Source: Lacisediminihabitans profunda (lineage in GTDB: Bacteria > Actinomycetota > Actinomycetes > Actinomycetales > Microbacteriaceae). Taken from it: a stretch of DNA of 64,000 nucleotides. Positions within the stretch are counted from its first letter, which is position 1, and each line of letters begins with the position of its first letter. This document shows positions 8,094 to 16,727 of the stretch, in pieces. Under the pieces are notes generated by a model. The model was not told the origin of the DNA. It saw nothing but the letters and a program-made list of their open reading frames with translations, and searched no databases. The stretch covers positions 186,001 to 250,000 of the forward strand of contig NZ_VRMG01000004.1 of the NCBI RefSeq assembly GCF_008040105.1. The letters are read 5' to 3'. The position numbers and the translations under genes were made by a program.

Positions 8094-9022
8094 GTCGTGC
8101 GGGGCTCCTCGATCGGCCGGTGCGCGAATCCGCGGTCCACGAGGAAGTCCTCGATCGCCTTCGCCGCAAGGTCGGGAACCTCGTAGTGGATGAGGTGGCC
8201 GACGCCGAGCAGCAGGTCGAGCTTGGCGTCCGGCATCGTCTCGATGACGTCATAGTGAGCCTGCACGGGCGTGATGTCGTCGAGTTCCGCGGCGATCAGG
8301 AGCGTCGGCACCGTGATGTCGGCCGCGAAGTCGCTCACGTTCTTGCTCACCGACGCCTCGAAGGCCTCGACCACGAAGTCGCGGCTGGCGAAGCGGTTGA
8401 AGTAGTTGTGGTGCTCGGCGTGGATCCAGCGGCGAAGGTTCTTGTCCTTCGTCTTGGCCAGGGTCGAGCTCATGAACTGCACGACAAGCCAACGGCGGAG
8501 CAGGAAGGCACCGACCCGGCTCGGGAGCCTGCCCGCCGTACGGTAGAACGCCACAGTGATGATCGTGGCCAGCTTGCTCGGCCCCTCGAGGCCGGACGTC
8601 GAGATCGGGTTGACGAGGATGAGCGCCGGGGTCTTCAGGCCCAGTGCCACGGCCTGCGCCGAGATGATCGTGCCGAAGGAGTGGCCCAGGGTGATCGCCT
8701 TGCCGGTGAGGCCGAGCACGTCGATGAATTCGGTGAGCCACTGGGCGAAGCCCGCGATGCTGTGGGGAACATCGGTGAGCGGCGTCGACTCGCCGAAACC
8801 GGGCATGTCCGGCCCGATCCAGTGGATGTGCGGGAGCTGCGCGATGACCGGCTCGAGGCCGTGGTGTTCGCCGCGGTAGCCGTGGGCGACCACGATGGTC
8901 ACCTCGGCGTTCGGGTCGCCGTATTCCCAGTAGCGCGTGGTGCTTCCGAGCACGTTGACTTCGTGGCGCTCCACGGGGATCTGGTCGAGCAACGCGGCGT
9001 AGGGCGAGTGAGTGGTCATCAC
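8090..9022 (-). CDS. Alpha/beta hydrolase
   Basis: A 310-residue alpha/beta-hydrolase fold protein. HGYRGEHHG forms the oxyanion side; nucleophile elbow GHSFG has Ser115; the acid is in AELDDITP and the catalytic His in GVGHLIHYE near the C terminus. A helical lid insertion with several hydrophobic residues (about 135-220) suggests a lipidic or aromatic substrate, which cannot be named. First gene of a two-gene unit with the glycosyltransferase. Start GTG at 9022 (or the adjacent ATG at 9019): TACACT lies 5 bases before the GTG, fitting a leaderless or near-leaderless message. Confidence 0.87.
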   Translation of the reverse strand: MMTTHSPYAALLDQIPVERHEVNVLGSTTRYWEYGDPNAEVTIVVAHGYRGEHHGLEPVIAQLPHIHWIGPDMPGFGESTPLTDVPHSIAGFAQWLTEFIDVLGLTGKAITLGHSFGTIISAQAVALGLKTPALILVNPISTSGLEGPSKLATIITVAFYRTAGRLPSRVGAFLLRRWLVVQFMSSTLAKTKDKNLRRWIHAEHHNYFNRFASRDFVVEAFEASVSKNVSDFAADITVPTLLIAAELDDITPVQAHYDVIETMPDAKLDLLLGVGHLIHYEVPDLAAKAIEDFLVDRGFAHRPIEEPRTT

Positions 9023-9125
9023 TGTCTAGTGTACGGACGGGAGGATACTCAAGCGCTTGCACACGGCACCTAAACTCGTATCAATCCCCTTGGCCACTCG
9101 AGATTTTGTTCTCGGAAGGAGCACT

Positions 9126-10850
9126 GTGAGCTTCACCGCACCCATCCAACTGCCCGGCCTCACCCTGGATCCGCAGTGGTACCGCCGATCGGTGTTCTAC
9201 GAGGTCATGGTGCGGTCGTTCGTCGACAGCAACGGGGACGGCGCGGGCGACCTGCAGGGCCTGCTCTCCAAACTCGACTACCTGCAGTGGCTGGGCGTCG
9301 ACGCCCTGTGGCTTCCGCCGATCTACCAGTCGCCGCTGCGCGACGGCGGCTACGACGTCGCCGACTTCAAGAGCATCCTCCCCGAGTTCGGAACCCTCGA
9401 TGAGTTCAAGGACCTCGTGACGAAGGCGCACGAGCGCAACATGCGGATCGTGATCGACTTCCCCCTCAACCACACGTCCGACCAGCACGAATGGTTCCAG
9501 CAGTCGCGGCAGGACCCGGAGGGCCCGTACGGGGACTTCTACGTCTGGAGCGACACCGACGAGTCGTACCCCAACATCCGCATCATCTTCGTCGACACCG
9601 AGGACTCCAACTGGGCGTTCGACCCGGTGCGACGCCAGTTCTTCTTCCACCGCTTCTTCTCGCACCAGCCGGACCTCAACTTCGAGAACCCGGCGGTGCA
9701 GGAGGCGGTGATCGACATCATCCGCTTCTGGCTCGACCTCGGGGTCGACGGAATCCGGCTCGACGCCATCCCGTACCTCTTCGAGTCGGAGGAGGGCAAC
9801 GGTGAGGGCGAGCCGCCGACCCACGAGTTCATCAAGCGCGTGCGGGCGATCCTCGACGAGGACTACCCCGGTCGCATCATGATCGCGGAGGCCAACCAGT
9901 GGCCGCGCGAGGTCGCGGCCTTCCTCGGTACCGAAGAGGAGCCGGAGTGCCACATGGCGTTCGACTTCCCCGTCATGCCGCGCATCTTCTACTCCCTCCG
10001 GTCGCAGAATGCCGGGGAGCTCACCCGCATCCTCTCGGAGACCCTGGACATTCCGGAGGGCGCGGGGTGGGGTGTCTTCCTGCGCAACCACGACGAGCTC
10101 ACACTCGAGATGGTGTCGGAGGAGTACCGCCAGGCGATGTATGGCTGGTACGCCTACGACCCGCGGATGCGCTCCAACATCGGTATCCGGCGCCGTCTCG
10201 CTCCCCTGCTCGACAATTCGCGCGCCGAGCTCGAGCTCGCCCACGCCCTGCTCTTCAGCCTGCCGGGGAGCCCGTTCCTCTACTACGGCGATGAGATCGG
10301 CATGGGCGACAACATCTGGCTGCCAGACCGGGACAGCTCCCGTACGCCGATGCAGTGGACTCCCGACCGCAACGCCGGGTTCTCCTCCGCCGACCCGGGT
10401 AAGCTCTACCTGCCGGTCGTGCAGTCGCTCGTCTACAACTACGCCCTCACGAATGTGGAATCGCAGCTCGCCCAGTCCCGGTCCCTTCTGCACTGGGTGC
10501 GCAACGTGATCCACGTGCGCAAGGCGCATCCCACCTTCGGTCTGGGCTCGCTCACCGTGCTCGAGACGACGCACGAGTCGGTGCTCGCCTTCGTGCGCAC
10601 CTACGAGGGATCCGGAACGCAGTTCGGGGACTCCCCCGAGACTGTGCTGTGCGTCTTCAGCTTCGCCCACAATCCCGTCTCCGTGTCGATCCGCGCGAGC
10701 GAGTTCGGTGGATCGGCCCTCTACGACCTCTTTGGCGGCGGCGAGTTCCCGTCCCTGGACGAGAACGGCGAGGTCACCCTCACCCTCGGCACGCAGAGTT
10801 TCTACTGGCTGCACGTCGGCACGCCGACGCATGCCGGTGGTCGGTCGTAG
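9126..10850 (+). CDS. treS: Maltose alpha-D-glucosyltransferase / trehalose synthase
   Basis: A 574-residue GH13 enzyme that interconverts maltose and trehalose, linking compatible-solute and glycogen metabolism (glgA and glgC are 3 kb away). The N terminus LDPQWYRRSVFYEVMVRSF and the family residues are present: nucleophile Asp in DGIRLDAI, acid/base Glu in IMIAEANQWP, and Asp in FLRNHDELT. Length agrees with the TreS family; there is no fused maltokinase. I chose the GTG at 9126 because GGAAGGAG lies 4 bases before it; an in-frame ATG at 9057 has no ribosome-binding site. The TAG stop is also part of a -10 element for the exonuclease gene. Confidence 0.95.
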   Translation: MSFTAPIQLPGLTLDPQWYRRSVFYEVMVRSFVDSNGDGAGDLQGLLSKLDYLQWLGVDALWLPPIYQSPLRDGGYDVADFKSILPEFGTLDEFKDLVTKAHERNMRIVIDFPLNHTSDQHEWFQQSRQDPEGPYGDFYVWSDTDESYPNIRIIFVDTEDSNWAFDPVRRQFFFHRFFSHQPDLNFENPAVQEAVIDIIRFWLDLGVDGIRLDAIPYLFESEEGNGEGEPPTHEFIKRVRAILDEDYPGRIMIAEANQWPREVAAFLGTEEEPECHMAFDFPVMPRIFYSLRSQNAGELTRILSETLDIPEGAGWGVFLRNHDELTLEMVSEEYRQAMYGWYAYDPRMRSNIGIRRRLAPLLDNSRAELELAHALLFSLPGSPFLYYGDEIGMGDNIWLPDRDSSRTPMQWTPDRNAGFSSADPGKLYLPVVQSLVYNYALTNVESQLAQSRSLLHWVRNVIHVRKAHPTFGLGSLTVLETTHESVLAFVRTYEGSGTQFGDSPETVLCVFSFAHNPVSVSIRASEFGGSALYDLFGGGEFPSLDENGEVTLTLGTQSFYWLHVGTPTHAGGRS

Positions 10851-10853
10851 TCT
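10848..10853 (+). promoter_or_regulatory. -10 element TAGTCT of the exonuclease gene
   Basis: TAGTCT is followed by exactly 6 bases and the GTG start at 10860, the arrangement of a leaderless actinobacterial transcript. Its first three bases are the treS stop codon. No Shine-Dalgarno sequence precedes the GTG. Confidence 0.5.
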
Positions 10854-10859
10854 CACATC

Positions 10860-11549
10860 GTGAGCAATTGGTGGAGTGGAAATCTCGGGGTCTTCGATCT
10901 CGAAACAACGGGCATCGACGTGGAGACGAGTCGCATCGTTTCGGCGCACGTCGGCGTGATCGACGCGACGGGGGCGAGCATCGAGCTCACCGAGTGGCTG
11001 GCCGATCCGGGGGTTGAGATCCCCGAGCAGGCCAGCGCGGTTCACGGGATCACCACCGAGCGAGCCAGGGCGGAGGGCAGGCCGGCCGCTGAGGTGGTCG
11101 CCGAGATCGTCGCCGCGCTGCGCGCGCTGCTCGAGCGCGGCGTGCCGGTCACGATCTACAACGCGCCGTACGACCTCACCCTGCTCAACCGGGAGGCGGT
11201 GCGCTATGGGGTGTCGCCGCTCATCGGCCCCGCGCCGATCATCGACCCGCTCGTGATCGACAAGGCGGTCGACCGCTACCGCAAGGGCAAGCGCACCCTC
11301 GAGGCGGCGGCGCTCAACTACGGCGTCTCGCTCACCGACGCCCACGACGCCGGGGCGGATGCCGTGGCGGCCGGGCGGGTCGCCCAGGCGATCGCGCGCA
11401 AGTTCGCGACCGAGCTCGGTGACGACCTCTCCGCGTTGCACGCGCAGCAGGCGAGCTGGTGCGACGATCAGGCCGCCAGCTTCGAGGACTACATGCGCCG
11501 CACCAGGGACCCCGCCTACACGGCCGCGCGAGGCTGGCCCGAGCGCTGA
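10860..11549 (+). CDS. DnaQ-like 3'-5' exonuclease
   Basis: A 229-residue DEDDh exonuclease of the DNA polymerase III epsilon type. Exo I is FDLETTG (12-18), Exo II is YNAPYDLTLL, and Exo III is DAHDAGADAVA with the catalytic His and Asp. It removes nucleotides from DNA or RNA 3' ends; it is a stand-alone member rather than the replicative subunit, so a repair or RNA-processing role is an inference. Only 9 bases follow treS, yet a TANNNT element at 10848 suggests its own leaderless promoter. The gene is followed by nearly 700 bases of repeats. Confidence 0.9.
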   Translation: MSNWWSGNLGVFDLETTGIDVETSRIVSAHVGVIDATGASIELTEWLADPGVEIPEQASAVHGITTERARAEGRPAAEVVAEIVAALRALLERGVPVTIYNAPYDLTLLNREAVRYGVSPLIGPAPIIDPLVIDKAVDRYRKGKRTLEAAALNYGVSLTDAHDAGADAVAAGRVAQAIARKFATELGDDLSALHAQQASWCDDQAASFEDYMRRTRDPAYTAARGWPER

Positions 11550-11699
11550 CGCGGCTCGGGCACTGCGTGGCGGCACGTGGCGTTGCCGCGCCGACTTCGC
11601 GAGATGCCCGGCTTCTTGTTGCGCGGAGCCGCGTGCTTCCTGACCCTCCGCGGCGGGGGGAATCCCGTCGCGGCGGGACATCTCGCCACGAACTCTTCA

Positions 11700-11796
11700 T
11701 CGCGGCGGGGATATCGCTTCGCGGAGGGAGACATGCCTCCGTCCGCGAGGGAGTTTCCCAGCCGGAGCGGCGCGTAACTCCCTCCGCGACGGACAC
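11700..11796. repeat. 97-bp direct repeat, copy A
   Basis: Identical to 11912-12008 except at two positions (T/A and G/C). Contains the nested inverted repeats described for copy B. It is followed by two further GACGGACAC units that copy B lacks. Confidence 0.85.
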
Positions 11797-11911
11797 GACG
11801 GACACGACGGACACTTAGAACTTGTTACGGGCCACGCGGGACTGCGAGGCAGCCATAGTCCCGGTGCTGCATTTCAGCCGAGAAGTCCGGATGGCACGCG
11901 CCCCCGCGCCG

Positions 11912-12008
11912 TCGCGGCGGGGATATCGCATCGCGGAGGGAGACATGCCTCCCTCCGCGAGGGAGTTTCCCAGCCGGAGCGGCGCGTAACTCCCTCCGCG
12001 ACGGACAC
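11912..12008. repeat. 97-bp direct repeat, copy B
   Basis: Second copy, 212 bases from the first. It holds a perfect 11-bp hairpin (CGCGGAGGGAG at 11932-11942 pairs with 11949-11959; 6-base loop), followed by a second imperfect inverted repeat (GAGGGAGTT with AACTCCCTC). In copy A one base of the first hairpin is changed, which breaks one pair. Related GCGGAGGGAGTT blocks occur between ctaA and ctaB. Confidence 0.85.
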
Positions 12009-12182
12009 GCAACAGGGGACGACAGACGAGGGGCCCGACCAGAGGGGCCCGACGAGGCAACCCCGACGAGCCCGCGAGCCCATTGACGGGCGACACCGCC
12101 GCCGAGCAGGGATCGGCAGCCATCCACCACTCGGCAGGCCCCGCGAACCTCGGAACTCCGGGCTGGAGCTGCGCCTTAACGA

Positions 12183-12216
12183 GGGATGGCGACCGGCCGA
12201 AGCCGATCGCCATCCC
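12183..12216 (-). terminator. Hairpin after the L31 gene
   Basis: A stem of 10 perfect pairs (12183-12192 with 12207-12216), extended inward by further GC pairs and one wobble, begins 16 bases past the L31 stop. There is no long T run, as is common in high-GC actinobacteria. Confidence 0.55.
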
Positions 12217-12231
12217 CGATGAGCGGGAGTC

Positions 12232-12483
12232 TTACGCGCCGAAACCCTTGTAGCGCGAGTTGAACTTCTCGACGCGGCCGGCGCTGTCGAGGATGCGCTG
12301 CTTGCCTGTGTAGAACGGGTGCGAAGCCGACGAGATCTCGACGTCGATGACCGGGTAGCTGTTGCCGTCTTCCCAATCGATCGTCTTGTCGCTCGAGACC
12401 GTCGAACGGGTCAGGAACGTGGCGCCAGACGCGAGGTCGCGAAAGACGACCGGGGCGTACGTGGGGTGGATGTCAGACTTCAT
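12232..12483 (-). CDS. rpmE2: 50S ribosomal protein L31, type B
   Basis: An 83-residue ribosomal protein of the large subunit, at the inter-subunit bridge. It begins [16 protein letters not shown] and contains [10 protein letters not shown] and the C-terminal [12 protein letters not shown] typical of L31. It has no cysteines, so it is the zinc-free (C-minus, YtiA-like) form; in other bacteria this form replaces zinc-binding L31 when zinc is scarce, usually under Zur. I see no clear Zur box upstream. AAGGA lies 6 bases before the ATG. Confidence 0.96.
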   Translation of the reverse strand: MKSDIHPTYAPVVFRDLASGATFLTRSTVSSDKTIDWEDGNSYPVIDVEISSASHPFYTGKQRILDSAGRVEKFNSRYKGFGA

Positions 12484-12610
12484 CGTGATTCCTTGGTTGT
12501 AATTGGGGAAAATATCTCAGGGAAAAATTCCGGCGCGTGGGCCAGCTAGCTACTTTACCAGAACAAGCGCCGTTCGGGTGCGACCGCATCGCCGGGTCGC
12601 CATTCGGGTC

Positions 12611-13393
12611 TCAGCTAGCGCGGGCCGTGTACCGACCGTTGATCTCCTCGACCTCGAGGGGCAGTCCGAAGGCGTCGCTGAGGTTCTGCGACGTGATTAC
12701 CTCGCCGATGGGACCGGCGGCCGTGATCGCGCCGTGGGACAGCAGCATCGCCCGGTTGAACCCCACGGGGATCTCTTCCACGTGGTGGGTGACCATGATG
12801 ATCGCCGGGGCCTGGGGTGCGCTCGCATAGCCGCCGAGCAGCTGGAGCAATTCCTCGCGCGCGCCGAGGTCGAGGCTCGCGGCCGGTTCATCCAGGAGCA
12901 GCAATTCCGGGTCGGTCATCACCGAACGGGCGATCTGCACCCGCTTCTGTTCGCCGTCGCTCAGGTCGCCGAACTTGCGGTTCGCCAGGTCACCGAGACG
13001 CCACTCCGCGAGCACCCTCTGGGCGCGACGCGTGTCGATGTCTTCGTAGGTCTCGTTCCAGCGCCCGGTGACGGAGTAGGCGGCGGTGAGCACGACATCC
13101 AAGACCGTCTCGTTCTGCGGGATGCGGCGGGCCATGGCCGTGGAGGCGAAGCCGATGCGCGGACGCAGCTCGAACACGTCGACCGCGCCGAGGGTGTCGT
13201 CGAGGATTCGCGCCTTGCCGGAACTCGGGTGGATCATCGCGGCCGCGACCTGCAGCAGCGTGGTCTTGCCCGCGCCGTTCGGGCCGAGGATCACCCAACG
13301 CTCGTCACCGTTGACCGTCCAGTCGACGGATTTGAGGATGGGGTTGCCATCCCGAACGATCGATACGTCGGAAAGCTGGAGAACGCTGGCCAT
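12611..13393 (-). CDS. ABC transporter ATP-binding protein (stand-alone)
   Basis: A 260-residue single ABC ATPase. Walker A GPNGAGKTTL (about 37-46), signature LSDGEQKRVQ, Walker B LLLLDEPAA, and H-loop IMVTHHVEE. The signature has Asp in place of the second Gly (LSDGE), as in several stand-alone ATPases. No membrane or binding-protein partner is adjacent, so substrate and even transport function are open; it resembles the actinobacterial proteins of the ModF/PhrA-like group. TAGGGT lies 6 bases before the ATG, with no ribosome-binding site, suggesting a leaderless message. Confidence 0.87.
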   Translation of the reverse strand: MASVLQLSDVSIVRDGNPILKSVDWTVNGDERWVILGPNGAGKTTLLQVAAAMIHPSSGKARILDDTLGAVDVFELRPRIGFASTAMARRIPQNETVLDVVLTAAYSVTGRWNETYEDIDTRRAQRVLAEWRLGDLANRKFGDLSDGEQKRVQIARSVMTDPELLLLDEPAASLDLGAREELLQLLGGYASAPQAPAIIMVTHHVEEIPVGFNRAMLLSHGAITAAGPIGEVITSQNLSDAFGLPLEVEEINGRYTARAS

Positions 13394-13399
13394 GCCCCA

Positions 13400-13405
13400 A
13401 CCCTA
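13400..13405 (-). promoter_or_regulatory. -10 element TAGGGT of the ABC ATPase gene
   Basis: TANNNT placed exactly 6 bases before the ATG at 13393; the expected transcription start coincides with the start codon. Confidence 0.45.
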
Positions 13406-13443
13406 CCTTCGCGGGAGCGAGACGAATGGCCGCCGCGCGCCGA

Positions 13444-14628
13444 TCAGGAGAGCACCGACCGATAGACATCCTGCGTGCGCTTGGAGATCTGCTGCCAGCC
13501 GAAGTCCCGTTCCGCCCACTCGCGGCCGGCCGCACCCATCCGCTTCGCCGTCTCGGGATCCGAGACGACTTCGGTGAGGATGCGCGCAAGATCGTCCACG
13601 AATTTCTGCGGATCGAGCGGCGTACCAGTACCGTCGTCGGCCTGATCGATGGGCACGAGCCGGCCGGTGACGCCGTCGTCGACGACCTCGGGGATGCCCC
13701 CAGTCGCCGTGCCGACGACGGGCGCACCGCAGGCCATGGCCTCGAGGTTCACGATGCCGAGGGGCTCGTACACCGACGGGCAGACGAAGGTGGTCGCCGA
13801 GGTGAGCACGGCCGAGAGATCGTGCTGGCTCAGCAGCTCCTCGATCCAGACCACTCCGGTGCGCTCCTTCTGCAGCTCGGCGACGCCGGCGCGCACCTCG
13901 GCGAGGATCTCCGGGGTGTCCGGTGCTCCGGCGCAGAGCACGAGCTGCACCTCCTTGGGCAGCTGGGCGGCCGCGCGCAACAGGTACGGCAGGCCTTTCT
14001 GACGGGTGATTCTGCCCACGAAAACGACCGACGGGCGGTCGGGGTCGATCCCCAGGCTGCGCAGAAGGGCGTCGTCCTCGACCGGGTGCCAGCGCTCGAG
14101 GTCGATGCCGTTGTGCACGACCGAGACCCGCTGCTCGTCGAGGGTCGGGTAGGAGCGCAGGATGTCGCGCTTCATGCCGTGGCTCACCGCGATCACGGCG
14201 TCGGCGGCGAGGAAGGCGTCCCGCTCGATCCAACTCGACACGCGGTATCCGCCGCCGAGCTGCTCGGCCTTCCAGGGGCGCAGGGGCTCGAGGCTGTGCG
14301 CGGTGACGACATGCGGCACTCCGTGCAGCAGCTGCGCGATTCGGCCGGCCGCGTTGGCGTACCAGGTGTGCGAGTGCACGATATCGGCACCGCCGACATC
14401 CTGCGCGATCTCAAGATCGACCCCGAGGGTCGCGATCGACGGGTTCGCCGCGGCGAGCTGGGCAGGCACGAGGTAACCGTGCACGTTCGGTTCGTCCCGC
14501 GGCAGGCCGAAGCAGCGCACGATGACGTCGAGGTCCAACCGGAGGGCGCGCACGAGCTCGGTCACATGGACCCCGGCACCCCCGTAGACCTCAGGCGGAT
14601 ATTCACGGGTAATCAGATCGACTCTCAC
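13444..14628 (-). CDS. glgA: Glycogen synthase, corynebacterial type
   Basis: A 394-residue GT-B enzyme of the actinobacterial GlgA/GlgM group, using ADP-glucose (from GlgC) to extend glycogen or to make maltose-1-phosphate. N-terminal REYPPEVYGGAGVHVTEL, central HSHTWYAN and SSWIERDAF, and C-terminal FVGRITRQKGLPYLL and SVYEPLGIVNLEAMACG (the E-x7-E motif). It is divergent from glgC with only 46 bases between starts, which supports a shared control region. Start GTG at 14628; no Shine-Dalgarno sequence, and TACTAG lies 10 bases upstream. Confidence 0.94.
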   Translation of the reverse strand: MRVDLITREYPPEVYGGAGVHVTELVRALRLDLDVIVRCFGLPRDEPNVHGYLVPAQLAAANPSIATLGVDLEIAQDVGGADIVHSHTWYANAAGRIAQLLHGVPHVVTAHSLEPLRPWKAEQLGGGYRVSSWIERDAFLAADAVIAVSHGMKRDILRSYPTLDEQRVSVVHNGIDLERWHPVEDDALLRSLGIDPDRPSVVFVGRITRQKGLPYLLRAAAQLPKEVQLVLCAGAPDTPEILAEVRAGVAELQKERTGVVWIEELLSQHDLSAVLTSATTFVCPSVYEPLGIVNLEAMACGAPVVGTATGGIPEVVDDGVTGRLVPIDQADDGTGTPLDPQKFVDDLARILTEVVSDPETAKRMGAAGREWAERDFGWQQISKRTQDVYRSVLS

Positions 14629-14662
14629 GTGTTGAACGCTAGTACACGCCCATAGGTGCCTC

Positions 14663-14668
14663 TACTGT
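14663..14668 (+). promoter_or_regulatory. -10 element TACTGT of glgC
   Basis: TACTGT, then 6 bases (TGTCCC), then the ATG at 14675. No ribosome-binding site is present, so glgC is probably read from a leaderless transcript. No -35 element at 17-base spacing is convincing. Confidence 0.55.
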
Positions 14669-14674
14669 TGTCCC

Positions 14675-15913
14675 ATGTCATCAAAGAAGATCTTCGGAAT
14701 TGTGCTGGCTGGCGGCGAAGGCAAGCGGCTGATGCCACTCACCGCGGATCGGGCCAAGCCGGCCGTCCCGTTCGGTGGCAACTACCGTCTCATCGACTTC
14801 GCACTCTCCAACCTCATCAACTCGGGCATGCGCCAGATCGTGGTTCTCACCCAGTACAAGTCCCACAGTCTCGACCGCCACGTCTCGCAGACCTGGCGCC
14901 TGTCTGGCCTCACCAACTCCTACGTCGCCTCGGTGCCGGCCCAGCAGCGACTCGGCAAGCGCTGGTTCGCGGGCTCGGCGGACGCCATCCTGCAGAGCCT
15001 CAACCTCCTGCGCGACGAGAAGCCGGACATCGTGGTCGTCGTGGGTGCAGACCACGTGTACCGCATGGACTTCAGCCAGATGATCGCCGCCCACATCGAG
15101 TCCGGGGCCGGCGTCACCGTGGCGGCCATCCGCCAGCCGATCGCCCTCGCCGACCAGTTCGGCGTGATCGAGCTCGACAAAGACGACCCCACCCGCATCG
15201 CCCAGTTCCTGGAGAAGCCGCAGAACGCCGTCGGCCTCGCTGACTCCCCCGGCGAGGTTCTCGCATCGATGGGCAACTACGTCTTCGACGCCGACATCCT
15301 GATCGACGCGGTTCTGCGGGACGGCGAACTGTCCACGTCCAACCACGACATGGGCGGCGACATCGTTCCCGACTTCGTGTCTCGCGGCGATGCGGCCGTC
15401 TACGACCTCAACCGCAACGAGGTGCCGGGGGCGACCGATCGCGACCGCTACTACTGGCGCGATGTCGGAACCATCGAGTCCTTCTTCGACGCCCACCAGG
15501 ACCTCATCTCGGCACTGCCGATCTTCAACCTCTACAACAGCGAGTGGCCGATCTTCAGCCAGCAGCTCAACTCGCCGCCAGCCAAGTTCGTGCGTGATTC
15601 GCGCGGCAACCTCGGCACCACGATCGACTCGATCGTGTCCCTCGGGTCGCTGCTCTCCGGGGCGCACATCGAGCGCAGCGTGCTCGGTCCGTGGGCGATC
15701 ATCGAGTCCGGTGCCCAGGTTGTCGACTCGATCATCTTCGACCGGGTGCGCATCGGGCCGGACTCGATCATCCGCCGGGCTATTCTGGACAAGGAAGTCG
15801 TCGTCACAGCAGGCGCAACCGTTGGAGTGGATGCAGAGGCCGACCGGGCCCGCGGATTCACCGTCACCGATTCCGGCATCACCGTCGTCGGCAAGGGCGT
15901 CACGGTCTCCTAG
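14675..15913 (+). CDS. glgC: Glucose-1-phosphate adenylyltransferase
   Basis: A 412-residue enzyme that makes ADP-glucose from ATP and glucose-1-phosphate, the committed step of glycogen synthesis. The pyrophosphorylase signature is [13 protein letters not shown] near residue 10, followed by [15 protein letters not shown] (allosteric and substrate residues); the catalytic region includes [11 protein letters not shown]. The C-terminal third is a left-handed beta helix with hexapeptide repeats ([17 protein letters not shown] onward). Length fits bacterial GlgC. serB begins 56 bases downstream on the same strand. Confidence 0.97.
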   Translation: MSSKKIFGIVLAGGEGKRLMPLTADRAKPAVPFGGNYRLIDFALSNLINSGMRQIVVLTQYKSHSLDRHVSQTWRLSGLTNSYVASVPAQQRLGKRWFAGSADAILQSLNLLRDEKPDIVVVVGADHVYRMDFSQMIAAHIESGAGVTVAAIRQPIALADQFGVIELDKDDPTRIAQFLEKPQNAVGLADSPGEVLASMGNYVFDADILIDAVLRDGELSTSNHDMGGDIVPDFVSRGDAAVYDLNRNEVPGATDRDRYYWRDVGTIESFFDAHQDLISALPIFNLYNSEWPIFSQQLNSPPAKFVRDSRGNLGTTIDSIVSLGSLLSGAHIERSVLGPWAIIESGAQVVDSIIFDRVRIGPDSIIRRAILDKEVVVTAGATVGVDAEADRARGFTVTDSGITVVGKGVTVS

Positions 15914-15969
15914 TCCCGCCGACTGGCCTCGCCGCGGCGGCCGTTCACCGAACCTCCCGCCCTCACAGG

Positions 15970-16623
15970 ATGGCCACCATCGCTATGCCCCGATTCCTTG
16001 TCGTGCTCGACGTCGATTCCACCCTCATCGAGAACGAGGTGATCGAGCTTCTCGCGGATGCCGCGGGCTCCGGGGAGGCGGTGGCCGAGATCACCTCGCG
16101 CGCCATGAACGGGGAGCTCGACTTCGAGCAGAGCCTGCGCACCCGGGTCGGGACGCTCGCCGGCCTGCCGGAGTCGGTCATCCCCGAGGTCTCGAGGCTC
16201 ATCACCGTCACTCGGGGAGTGCCGGAGATGATCTCGGGCGTGCACGCGGCAGGGGGACGGGTGGCGGTCGTGTCCGGCGGGTTCCACGAGCTCATCGACC
16301 CGGTGGCGGCGACGCTCGGCCTCGACCACTGGCGCGCCAATCGGCTTGAGGTGGTGGGAGGAGTGCTCACCGGCGGCCTCGTCGGGCCCATCATCGATGC
16401 GGAGGCGAAGGCGTCGACCCTGCGTCAGTGGGCGGCCGACTTCGGCATCCCGCTCTCCCGCACGGTCGCCGTGGGCGATGGCGCAAACGATCTGCCGATG
16501 ATGGCGATCACCGGTCTCTCGGTGGGCTTCGACGCGAAGGCGCCGGTGCGGGACCTGGCCGACGTGCTCATGGACGTGCGCGACCTCAGCCAGTTGCTTC
16601 CGCTGCTAGGCCTGCGCGGCTGA
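15970..16623 (+). CDS. serB: Phosphoserine phosphatase
   Basis: A 217-residue HAD-superfamily enzyme catalysing the last step of serine synthesis. Motif I is LDVDSTLIE (nucleophile Asp), motif II is VVSGGFHELI, and motif III/IV is VGDGANDLPMM after the conserved Lys in AEAKAST. It has only the catalytic and cap domains, without the N-terminal ACT domains found in mycobacterial SerB2. Start is uncertain: the ATG at 15970 gives the longer form, while that at 15985 (MPRFLVVLD) is five residues shorter with AGGA 14 bases upstream. A long inverted repeat follows the gene. Confidence 0.92.
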   Translation: MATIAMPRFLVVLDVDSTLIENEVIELLADAAGSGEAVAEITSRAMNGELDFEQSLRTRVGTLAGLPESVIPEVSRLITVTRGVPEMISGVHAAGGRVAVVSGGFHELIDPVAATLGLDHWRANRLEVVGGVLTGGLVGPIIDAEAKASTLRQWAADFGIPLSRTVAVGDGANDLPMMAITGLSVGFDAKAPVRDLADVLMDVRDLSQLLPLLGLRG

Positions 16624-16636
16624 CCCCTCCACCCTC

Positions 16637-16722
16637 TTCCGAAATCCATGCAATCGTGCTGCACCACCGGCGTGTTGGTCACCGCCGGCGGCGTGTCGCC
16701 GAGGAATGCATGGATTTCGGAA
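16637..16722. repeat. Long inverted-repeat element 1
   Basis: Perfect 16-bp arms: TTCCGAAATCCATGCA at 16637-16652 and its complement at 16707-16722, with a 54-base GC-rich interior holding a smaller CCGGCG/CGCCGG pair. It lies 14 bases past the serB stop and before the convergent fabG. Same architecture as the element at 36519-36603. Confidence 0.85.
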
Positions 16723-16727
16723 GGGGC

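Larger units (their letters stand above)
11550..12182. other. Gene-free, repeat-rich gap
   Basis: About 630 bases between the exonuclease and L31 genes. The open frames here translate the repeats themselves and have no family resemblance. Contents: two 97-bp direct repeats (separate entries), three tandem GACGGACAC units at 11788-11814, a 7-bp hairpin (11837-11843 with 11857-11863), and doubled GAGGGGCCCGAC near 12029-12052. Confidence 0.75.

Noticed and set aside
9081-11681. 866-codon open frame on the minus strand opposite treS and the exonuclease gene
   Set aside because: It is the GC-rich antisense shadow of two genes with clear families; its translation is Arg/Val/Glu-rich low-complexity with no domain.
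11516-12130. Several 60-160 codon frames with similar peptides in the gap before L31
   Set aside because: The similarity comes from the 97-bp DNA repeat read in the same frame twice; no codon bias, no start signals and no conserved protein.
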